This document shows, one piece after another, positions 34,717-41,887 of a DNA stretch of 64,000 nucleotides (its first letter is position 1; each line of letters begins with the position of its first letter). Under the pieces are notes generated by a model, which saw only the letters and a list, made by a program, of their open reading frames with translations, had not been told where the DNA came from and did not search any database. A program made the position numbers and the translations under genes. Origin of the DNA: Thiodiazotropha sp040506275 (GTDB taxonomy: Bacteria > Pseudomonadota > Gammaproteobacteria > Chromatiales > Chromatiaceae). The stretch is taken from assembly GCA_040506275.1 (NCBI GenBank), contig JBEVXD010000002.1, positions 186,001 through 250,000 on the forward strand, in the 5' to 3' direction.

Positions 34717-36540
34717 ATGATTGAAAACGGACTGCCCAATCCCCACATGATTGCCGTACTTCTACTAACAGGCTTAGCACTGTTGCTCTTCAGCCGTGAG
34801 AAAATCCCACTCGAGAGTTCATCACTTGTTATTTTGTCTCTACTCACTCTGGGTTTCGAGATTTTTCCTTTTGAGGGGCCCTTAGGAGTTATTAGTTCAA
34901 TTGATTTTTTTAAAGGGTTTGGACATGAGGCGTTGATTGCAGTAAGTGCTCTGATGGTGGCTGGTCATGGCCTCGTCCGGTCTGGAGCATTGGAGCCGAT
35001 AGGGCGAACATTGGCGAGGTTATGGAGTATAAGTCCGAGTATGTCATTTCTCCTGACGCTGCTGATTGCAGGAGTGTTAAGTGCATTTATAAACAATACA
35101 CCAATTGTTGTCCTGCTATTGCCAATTTTGGTTAGTGTATCGCTGAAGACTAAAACTGAGGCGTCATCTTTGCTCATGCCAATGGGATTTGCGACCTTGA
35201 TCGGGGGTATGAGTACAACCATCGGCACATCCACTAACCTTTTGGTTATAGGAGTTGCTTATGATATGGGGCTGGATCGGATAGAGATGTTCGATTTTAT
35301 TGTTCCTGCGTTGATCGCAAACAGTATAGGTATGGTCTACCTTTGGTTGGTCGCACCCCGTATTCTGCCCAAAAGGGAGCTGGTATTGGCAGACAGTTCA
35401 CCTCGGATCTTCACTGCCCACCTTGTTATCAAAGAGGAGAGCACTGCAGCTGGGATGACTTTGTCGGAGGTTATCGCTTTAACCCACAATCACCTGCAGG
35501 TTGATCGTATAAGGCGAAGTGAAACGACCTATATCATGCCATTGCCTGATGCTGTGATTAATCCTGGTGACCGCTTGCTGGTTCACGATACCCCATCGCG
35601 TCTGAAGGAATTCGAGCAATCGCTCGGGGCAACACTCTATTCCGGAGGGGAGGAGGTCAGTGATGATCATCCCTTGCGTGCCGAAGATCAACAATTGGCA
35701 GAGGCGATTGTTTTCAGGGGATCACCTCTACAGAACCGTACTCTGAATGAAATTCGCTTCGCAGAGAGCTACCAGCTTGTCGTTTTAGCGGTACATCGCG
35801 CGAATGAGCGTATTAAATCGATGCCGCAAGGTTTGGGGAATTTAAATCTGCGAGTCGGTGATGTTCTACTGGTGCAGGGAAAGCGTGAGCAGATACGTGA
35901 ACTTAAGCAGCAGTCAATTGTTATGGTTCTGGATGCGACTACCGATCTGCCTCACACCCGAAAAGCGCCATTTTCACTCGCCATCATGTTTGGGATTATC
36001 CTGTTTGCAGCGAGCGGTATTTTACCCATTGCCGTGAGTGCACTCAGTGGGGTTCTACTGATGCTGCTATGTGGCTGCCTTACCTGGCGAGATATCAGTC
36101 GCGCTTTAAACGCGCAGGTTGTTCTAATAATTGTTGCCAGTCTTGCTTTGGGGAATGCATTGCTGATGACAGGAGGGAGTGAATTTCTCGCAAACAGTTT
36201 TGTCAGTTTAACCGAAGGGGCAACTCCTGCAGTTATTCTGAGTAGTTTGATGCTGTTGATGGCGCTATTGACAAATGTGGTATCAAATAATGCCGCAGCT
36301 GTTATTGGAACACCCGTGGCAATCGGGATTGCCGAAAGCCTGAATTTACCAGCTGAGCCCTTTGTGCTGGCTGTTTTATTCGGTGCAAATATGAGCTATG
36401 CCACACCAATGGCTTATCAAACCAATTTGTTGGTAATGAGTGCAGGTAACTATACCTTCAGTGATTTTGTCAGAGTCGGGATACCACTGATTCTGATAAT
36501 GTGGCTGGCATTTAGTTGGTTATTGGCAATATTTTACTAG
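34717..36540 (+). CDS. SLC13/DASS-type permease with two RCK_C (TrkA_C) domains
   Basis: The 607-residue protein has N-terminal helices (about 10-215) with the hairpin motif INNTPIVVLLLPI, then two cytoplasmic RCK_C domains (about 225-310 and 322-405; VDRIRRSET...PGDRLLVHD, LVVLAVHR...VGDVLLVQGKR). C-terminal helices (about 415-607) carry the second hairpin NVVSNNAAAVIGTPVAI and YATPMAYQTNLLVM. Family members carry dicarboxylates, sulfate or other anions with Na+; the substrate is not evident. The start ATG 34717 has no strong ribosome-binding site. Its TAG stop lies in an ACTAG sequence 16 bases from a family-2 element. Confidence 0.88.
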   Translation: MIENGLPNPHMIAVLLLTGLALLLFSREKIPLESSSLVILSLLTLGFEIFPFEGPLGVISSIDFFKGFGHEALIAVSALMVAGHGLVRSGALEPIGRTLARLWSISPSMSFLLTLLIAGVLSAFINNTPIVVLLLPILVSVSLKTKTEASSLLMPMGFATLIGGMSTTIGTSTNLLVIGVAYDMGLDRIEMFDFIVPALIANSIGMVYLWLVAPRILPKRELVLADSSPRIFTAHLVIKEESTAAGMTLSEVIALTHNHLQVDRIRRSETTYIMPLPDAVINPGDRLLVHDTPSRLKEFEQSLGATLYSGGEEVSDDHPLRAEDQQLAEAIVFRGSPLQNRTLNEIRFAESYQLVVLAVHRANERIKSMPQGLGNLNLRVGDVLLVQGKREQIRELKQQSIVMVLDATTDLPHTRKAPFSLAIMFGIILFAASGILPIAVSALSGVLLMLLCGCLTWRDISRALNAQVVLIIVASLALGNALLMTGGSEFLANSFVSLTEGATPAVILSSLMLLMALLTNVVSNNAAAVIGTPVAIGIAESLNLPAEPFVLAVLFGANMSYATPMAYQTNLLVMSAGNYTFSDFVRVGIPLILIMWLAFSWLLAIFY

Positions 36541-36986
36541 TGGCTAGTATAGGATACTAGTGGGCCAAGGCAAGGTGCACTTTGCCGGGAATGGCTGACC
36601 CTTTCCAATAAGTGCAATCCGGAATTGGCCCGGTAGCAGGGCTCCCTTTGGACCGGACCACAAGCCCATTGGCGGTGTTACGGCTAGTCCTACGCTCGCA
36701 TGCCTTGTTAATGGCCCTTGTGACCAAGCTGAGTGTTACCGAGTTTCCGTAAGACCCACTGGGACATCGCGCATAAAAGCTGATCAGATCTATTAATACA
36801 CTCAGTCTTAATTCTCTCTGTGATTCCTTAGATTGCTCTCATCAATTTTAGCTATGTAGCATCTGCTACAGAACATTTCTATCTCGTTGTCTAGCATGAT
36901 CCTGCCTTTAGCCTTTTGATAGCCAAAAAGCGGGTGTCATATAGGTTCAAGTAGACACTTTTTCATAAATTTATAGGTGTAAGACA
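36541..36986. other. intergenic region after the SLC13 gene
   Basis: The gap holds the family-2 element and about 220 bases of AT-rich leader before the isochorismatase-like gene. Nothing else is recognised. Confidence 0.6.
36557..36760. mobile_element. about 204-bp non-coding element with CTAGTGGGCC end (family 2, full copy)
   Basis: It begins CTAGTGGGCCAAGG and ends GAGTGTTACCGAGTTTCC followed by GTAAGACCCACT. The left end matches 44278-44288 and the right end matches 41421-41457 and 44338-44346. Internal inverted repeats are present (GGCAAGGTGCACTTTGCC near 36570). No gene is encoded. Confidence 0.6.
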
Positions 36987-37709
36987 ATGAAGAAAACGAT
37001 TTTTTCCCTGTTCATGATGGTGACTTTGATGATCTCTTTGCCTCTATTTGCAGGCGAGGAGCCGATGAAGCTGGTTAAAGAAAAAACAGCGTTACTTGTC
37101 ACAGATCCACAAAATGACTTTCTTGATGAGAAGGGTATAGCTTACGGACTCTTCGCAGACAATATTAAAGCATTGGGGACAATCCCAAATATAGAGAAGC
37201 TGTTTTTAACTGCAAAGCAGATCAGTATGCCTGTTTTTGTCAGCCCGCATGCCTATTTTCAGCATGACCACAGTTGGTCGAATCCCGGTGCATTACAGAA
37301 GCAACTTTTAGAACTGAAGGTTTTCAACCGTAAAGATGCAGTCTATGCAACAGGCCTGAAAGGTGCCGGGGCTGATTTCCTGGATCAATACAAGAAGTAC
37401 ATTCTTGATGGCGAGACCGTTGTAACCAGTCCCCATAAAATCTATGGACCTGACAGCAATGACCTGGTTCTACAGTTGCGCATGCAGGGTATTGATACAG
37501 TTATCCTTGCCGGGCTGGCTGCAAATCTGTGTACAGATTCTCATCTGAGGGAATTAGTGGAAAATGGATTTAAAGTATTGGTAGTGAAAGATGCTGTTGC
37601 TGCTCCGGGGGAAGATGCTTACCAAGCTGCCGTCGTTAATTATGGGTTAATTGCCAATAAGGTTGTAGATACTCATGAGGCAGTTAAGTTGATGAGAGGC
37701 TCAATTTAA
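36987..37709 (+). CDS. exported isochorismatase-like cysteine hydrolase
   Basis: The 240-residue protein has a clear signal peptide (KKTIFSLFMMVTLMISLPLFA, cleaved near residue 22) and an isochorismatase-fold domain. The catalytic aspartate lies in VTDPQNDFL (about residue 40), a lysine in a later strand, and the nucleophile cysteine in LAGLAANLCTDSHLREL (about residue 182). The family splits amides or enol-ethers (nicotinamidase, isochorismatase and others). Export to the periplasm is unusual for it. The substrate is unknown. It is followed by a family-1 element and another small exported protein. Confidence 0.85.
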   Translation: MKKTIFSLFMMVTLMISLPLFAGEEPMKLVKEKTALLVTDPQNDFLDEKGIAYGLFADNIKALGTIPNIEKLFLTAKQISMPVFVSPHAYFQHDHSWSNPGALQKQLLELKVFNRKDAVYATGLKGAGADFLDQYKKYILDGETVVTSPHKIYGPDSNDLVLQLRMQGIDTVILAGLAANLCTDSHLRELVENGFKVLVVKDAVAAPGEDAYQAAVVNYGLIANKVVDTHEAVKLMRGSI

Positions 37710-37727
37710 GTCTCCTCTTGATAAATA

Positions 37728-37837
37728 TTAGCCCGGCACCTTAATAGGTAGGCTCGCTTAGGCCTGTCCTTTTACATTCAAACAGTTAGGGGGGCGACAA
37801 AAAGGCCCTGAACCTACCTATTAAGGTGCCGGGTTAA
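37728..37837. mobile_element. 110-bp non-coding element with terminal inverted repeats (family 1, copy C)
   Basis: Ends: TTAGCCCGGCACCTTAAT at 37728 and the complement ending GGTGCCGGGTTAA at 37837, 25-base inverted repeats with one mismatch. The inside (AGGCCTGTCCTTTTACATT...GTTAGGGG...GACAAAAAGGCC) is colinear with the minus strand of copy B but lacks B's palindromic core of about 80 bases. It is therefore an internally shorter form of the same element. Confidence 0.88.
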
Positions 37838-37992
37838 TAAGTAGTGAACGGGATATTTCTACTCATAAAGCAGAATGGTGATTAGCTTACTATCTCCAAA
37901 GGAACATCTAATTGTAACTTTTGTTACATATCCCGACTTAACTTTTCAGCATCATATTCTCGTTTTTGTAATTTTCATTTGAAGGTCAAGAT

Positions 37993-38517
37993 ATGCTATC
38001 TACTTTAAGAAATATTATGTTGGTTGTGATGCTTCCTTTCACTCAATACAGCTATGCTGATAGTGACACTCTATATGGCTATCGTAGCCTGAGTCTCGAA
38101 ACAGCGTATAAAGCCACAGAGGGCGCAGTGAAAGAGTGCCGCAAACGCGGCTACTCTATTGCAGTAGCAGTAGTTGACAGGGGGGGCAATCTGACGACAT
38201 TTCTACGAGATAGGTTCGCTGGCCCTCATACAATACAAACCGCCATACAAAAAGCCTGGACAGCTAACAGCTTCCGTCAATCGACATCTGTTCTGGCAGC
38301 GTTATTAGAAGAGGGGCGTATACCCAATCAGGTTCAGAATAATCCTGGTGCACTACTGGTTGGCGGTGGACTTGTCATTGAGGCCCAAGGTGAAACTGTT
38401 GGTGGTATTGGTGTTTCTGGGGCCCCTCCTGGTTCCTCAGAACGAGATAGTATCGATGGGGAGTGCGCTCAAGCCGGTTTACAGGCAATTTGGGAAGATC
38501 TGGAGCTTTCTGATTAA
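37993..38517 (+). CDS. exported GlcG/HbpS-family protein
   Basis: The 174-residue protein has a signal peptide (LRNIMLVVMLPFTQYSYA, cleaved near residue 22) and a complete GlcG/HbpS (DUF336) domain: LSLETAYKATEGAVKECRKRGYSIAVAVVDRGGNL, FAGPHTIQTAIQKAWTA and GGLVIEAQGETVGGIGVSGAPPG. Proteins of this fold bind heme or cobalamin or act as small periplasmic accessories. ATG 37993 is preceded by GAAGG. The function here is unknown; its neighbour upstream is also exported. Confidence 0.88.
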   Translation: MLSTLRNIMLVVMLPFTQYSYADSDTLYGYRSLSLETAYKATEGAVKECRKRGYSIAVAVVDRGGNLTTFLRDRFAGPHTIQTAIQKAWTANSFRQSTSVLAALLEEGRIPNQVQNNPGALLVGGGLVIEAQGETVGGIGVSGAPPGSSERDSIDGECAQAGLQAIWEDLELSD

Positions 38518-38659
38518 ACTTGAGAATGAGTTCAACATATCAGGATGAGGATTCGGACCAGGTCACTCACTCCTGCAGTTTAAGCAATCAATGCCGTAGG
38601 CTAAGCGAATTCTAAAAAGCAGTATAAAATAGAAGGGAGAATTGGATTGCGGTGCTGTA

Positions 38660-38693
38660 TTATTAACCTGCCTATTTAGGTGCAGGGTTAATA
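38660..38693. repeat. minimal family-1 element or fused ends (copy D)
   Basis: TTATTAACCTGCCTATTTAG followed by GTGCAGGGTTAATAA is a near-palindrome made of two family-1-like ends with nothing between them. It lies just upstream of the DUF924 gene. Confidence 0.55.
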
Positions 38694-38746
38694 ACAACTA
38701 TCAATACACTCAGCCGTCGCGTTTCCTTAGCCGATCAGAGGTACTT

Positions 38747-39298
38747 ATGGGGATGGAAGGTCCAGAAGAGATTATCAGTTTTTGGTTTTCTGATGATATC
38801 AAGCCACGCCACTTCAGTTCGACACCTGATTTCGATCTGTTATTGAAAGCGAGGTATCTTGGGCATTGGGAAATGGCCAAAACGCATCTGCTTGATGAAT
38901 GGTTGGGTAGCGCACAAGGGTGCCTTGCATTGATCCTGATTCTGGATCAGTTTCCATTGAACATATTTCGAGGGCAACCAGAGAGCTTTTCTACAGAACA
39001 GCATTCCAGAGAGGTTGCTCACCATGCAATAGACTCAGGATTTGATCTCTCCCTGAGATTGGATCAGCGCGCTTTTCTCTATCTGCCATTTATGCACAGT
39101 GAATCAATGAAAGACCAAGACTATTCTATCGTGTTGTTTGAAAAAGCTGATATGCAGGATAATTTGAAATGGGCAAGACACCATCGGGAGGTTGTGCGTC
39201 GTTTTGGGCGGTTTCCCCATCGAAACCATATTCTGGATCGTGAAAATAGCCATGATGAGATAGTATATCTGAATTCAGAAGAGGCTTTTCTAGGCTGA
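38747..39298 (+). CDS. DUF924 family protein
   Basis: The 183-residue product is a DUF924 protein (TPR-like helical fold, function unknown). Family motifs are visible: EEIISFWFSDD at the start, LALILILDQFPLNIFRG (about 60-78), RAFLYLPFMHSESMKDQDYSIVLFE and HHREVVRRFGRFPHRNHIL. The start ATG 38747 has GAGG 8 bases before it and gives the normal family length; the frame extends upstream to 38642 through repeat copy D, which is not credible coding. It is convergent with the EF-G paralogue, with 3 bases between stops. Confidence 0.9.
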   Translation: MGMEGPEEIISFWFSDDIKPRHFSSTPDFDLLLKARYLGHWEMAKTHLLDEWLGSAQGCLALILILDQFPLNIFRGQPESFSTEQHSREVAHHAIDSGFDLSLRLDQRAFLYLPFMHSESMKDQDYSIVLFEKADMQDNLKWARHHREVVRRFGRFPHRNHILDRENSHDEIVYLNSEEAFLG

Positions 39299-39301
39299 TT
39301 C

Positions 39302-41374
39302 TCACCTTCCCATGGTCTTCATGATTTCTGGAGATACCGGAGCAAAGTGATCAAATTCCATAGTAAATGAACCGCGGCCATGTGTTGCTGACCGCAATTC
39401 TGTGGTGTATCCAAACATTTCGGATAGTGGTACGAGATTGCGTATCGACTTAATACCACCAGGTCTATCTGTCATACCTTCAATCACTGCGCGTCTATTG
39501 GACAATTGACCGAGTACATCACCAAGATGCTCTTCAGGTATCAGAACTTCGCAAGTTACTACAGGTTCCAACAATGTGGGATTGCCTTTTTCCAGCCCCT
39601 GGCGCAATGCCATACTTGCAGCTATTTTGAAAGATAGAGGATTTGAGTCGACCTCGTGAACTGAGCCATCAATCAGTGTCACGGTAATGCCGGTGACCGG
39701 ATATCCGCCGATGACCCCACTACGTGAAGCTTCATGTATGCCAGCTTCGACTGATGGAATATATATTGACGGAATAGCAGCTGACTTTATTCGGTTCTCG
39801 AAGACTACCTCTTCTGAGGATTGGTTGGGAGTAATCGAAATGACTACATGTCCATATTGACCATGTCCGCCGCTTTGTCTCACAAACAAACCTTCAGCAC
39901 TGGAAACCATCTGAGTTACTGTTTCCTTATAGGCGACTCTGGGCTTTCCGGTGCGTACGCTGACACCTTGCTCGCGTTTTAATCTCTCTAAAACGACCTC
40001 TAAATGCAGTTCGCCCATACCACCCAGAAGGGTTTGGCCTGTCTCCTTATCTGTTTCAAATTTAAATGTCGGGTCATCCTCTGCAAGATGCTGTAAGGCA
40101 TCAGCCAGCTTGTCATTATCCTGAGTGGTAACAGGAGATACAGTAATTTTGATAACTGGCTCAGGAAAGGCTATGGATTCGAGTACTATTGGATGCTCGA
40201 TTGTGCAGAGAGTATCGCCGGTTACTGTCTTCTTAAGACCTAAAAGAGCTGCTATATCACCGGTGCGAATCTCTTTTATATCTTCACGATGCTCGGCATA
40301 CATTCTCTCCAGGCGGCCAATGCGCAAAGTCTGATTATCTCTTGGATTGAGAATATTTGCGCCGGATTGCAGTACCCCTGAATAGACCCGTACGTAGCAG
40401 AGGGTGCCAGCGTAGGGGTCTGTCACCGTTTTGAATATCAATGCACTTAAAGGGGATGATTCATCAGCTTGGCGTTTAATTACAGTATCTGTTGCTGGGT
40501 CACAACCTTCAACCGCACCGATATCGAGGGGGGAGGGAAGGTAATCAACAATAGCATCCAAAAGTGGTTGAATGCCTTTGTTTTTAAAGGCACTGCCACA
40601 GAGGACCGGTGTAACAGTATTGTTTAAAGTTGTTCGTCGCAGGGCAGCTTTGATATCAGTTTCACTGATATCCGATCCGTCCAGCCAGAGGCTGAGGAGT
40701 TGATCATCCTGTTCTGCGACTGCCTCAATCATCATACTCCGGGCTGATTGAGCCTTCTGCAAAAGCTTATCGGGGATCTCTTGATCTAACGGCGGAGTAT
40801 CCAGTTCTTCATGCCAAACCAGGCAGCGCATGGTAATTAAATCGAGAATACCCTGAAATTCACTCTCTATCCCCAGTGGCAGTTGAACAGTAACCGGATT
40901 GGCTGACAGCTGTTTACGGATCGATACGACTGAATTTTCCAGGTCTGCACCCAGTCTATCCATTTTGTTGACAAAACAGAGTCGTGGAACTTGGTAACGA
41001 TCTGCCTGTCTCCAGACAGTTTCGCTTTGTGGCTCCACACCCTGAGAAGCATCAAATACCACCACAGCACCATCGAGTACTCTGAGCGCGCGTTGTACCT
41101 CTGCTGTGAAATCGATATGCCCCGGGGTATCGATGAGATTGAACTGATGGTTGCGCCAATAGGCCGTGACTGCGGCATCCACAATGGTAATACCCCGCTC
41201 ACGTTCCTGATCCATCCAGTCCGTGATTGTGGTTCCGCTGTCAACTGATCCCACCTGGCGAGTTCGCCCACAGTAGTAGAGCATGCGCTCTGTGGTAGTC
41301 GTTTTGCCGGCATCAATGTGGGCGATGAGACCTATATTTCTAATTTGATCAATTTGAGGAGCGTCAGGACTCAT
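39302..41374 (-). CDS. elongation factor G paralogue (outside the str operon)
   Basis: The 690-residue GTPase has the complete EF-G layout: G1 AHIDAGKTTTTERML (about 18), switch I GTTITDWMDQERERGITI, G3 DTPGHIDF, G4 NKMD, then domains II-V ending in ELRSATHGRGSFTMEFDHFAPV. EF-G drives ribosomal translocation or, in paralogues, recycling. It is not next to rpsL, rpsG or tuf and is a single-gene unit, so it is probably a second copy (EF-G2 or spd-like). Sequence alone does not show whether it works in translocation, recycling or stress. Confidence 0.9.
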   Translation of the reverse strand: MSPDAPQIDQIRNIGLIAHIDAGKTTTTERMLYYCGRTRQVGSVDSGTTITDWMDQERERGITIVDAAVTAYWRNHQFNLIDTPGHIDFTAEVQRALRVLDGAVVVFDASQGVEPQSETVWRQADRYQVPRLCFVNKMDRLGADLENSVVSIRKQLSANPVTVQLPLGIESEFQGILDLITMRCLVWHEELDTPPLDQEIPDKLLQKAQSARSMMIEAVAEQDDQLLSLWLDGSDISETDIKAALRRTTLNNTVTPVLCGSAFKNKGIQPLLDAIVDYLPSPLDIGAVEGCDPATDTVIKRQADESSPLSALIFKTVTDPYAGTLCYVRVYSGVLQSGANILNPRDNQTLRIGRLERMYAEHREDIKEIRTGDIAALLGLKKTVTGDTLCTIEHPIVLESIAFPEPVIKITVSPVTTQDNDKLADALQHLAEDDPTFKFETDKETGQTLLGGMGELHLEVVLERLKREQGVSVRTGKPRVAYKETVTQMVSSAEGLFVRQSGGHGQYGHVVISITPNQSSEEVVFENRIKSAAIPSIYIPSVEAGIHEASRSGVIGGYPVTGITVTLIDGSVHEVDSNPLSFKIAASMALRQGLEKGNPTLLEPVVTCEVLIPEEHLGDVLGQLSNRRAVIEGMTDRPGGIKSIRNLVPLSEMFGYTTELRSATHGRGSFTMEFDHFAPVSPEIMKTMGR

Positions 41375-41420
41375 AACTAATAGTAATCTGGCAGTTTGGG
41401 ATAGCGGGATTAACTTGTGA

Positions 41421-41457
41421 TCGGCTGAGTGTTACCGAATTTACCGCACGGCCCACT
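41421..41457. repeat. right-end fragment of a family-2 element
   Basis: GGCTGAGTGTTACCGAAT followed by TTACCGCACGGCCCACTA matches the right end of 36557-36760 (GCTGAGTGTTACCGAGTTTCC...CCCACT). GTTACCGAATT is repeated 30 bases later at 41461. Only one end is present. Confidence 0.55.
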
Positions 41458-41590
41458 ATAGTTACCGAATTCATTACACAAGAGTATGCCTTACAACAGA
41501 AAAACATCAAAATTCCGGATTGCCTTCTCCAGATTAACCGTGCTGATCAGCAGTCAACCAATATTTCAGATCTGTGCCGTATACCACTCA

Positions 41591-41725
41591 TCACTGCTCA
41601 CATGAGTGACGGATTCGTGTAAATGCGTTAATCTCGATGGGTAGGTACTCTTTGATGCTGCTGATCGATTCAAGAACAAGTGTGTGGCGGCCGGGATATC
41701 CTGGCTCAGTTTTGAAAAATTTCAT
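41591..41725 (-). CDS. doubtful 44-residue open frame
   Basis: The frame from ATG 41725 encodes MKFFKTEPGYPGRHTLVLES and goes on to a normal-looking composition ending RIRHSCEQ. It has no ribosome-binding site, no recognised family and could be chance or a decayed gene. Confidence 0.2.
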   Translation of the reverse strand: MKFFKTEPGYPGRHTLVLESISSIKEYLPIEINAFTRIRHSCEQ

Positions 41726-41887
41726 AGCAACGGGCACTTAGCTGCTTTTTTTATTGATACGGAATAATTCTTAAACCACGTTTATGATACAGAATTGGTT
41801 TAGTAATCGTCAGAATGCAAAGAGACTGGACGGAGAAGGTATATTTTCAACTGGCTTATATGTCAGAGATCATACAGGGTGAATGGG

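Larger units (their letters stand above)
41375..41887. other. intergenic region upstream of the EF-G and REC-GGDEF-EAL genes
   Basis: Divergent region of about 510 bases. It holds the family-2 fragment at 41421 and a doubtful 44-codon frame on the minus strand (41591-41725). Confidence 0.5.
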
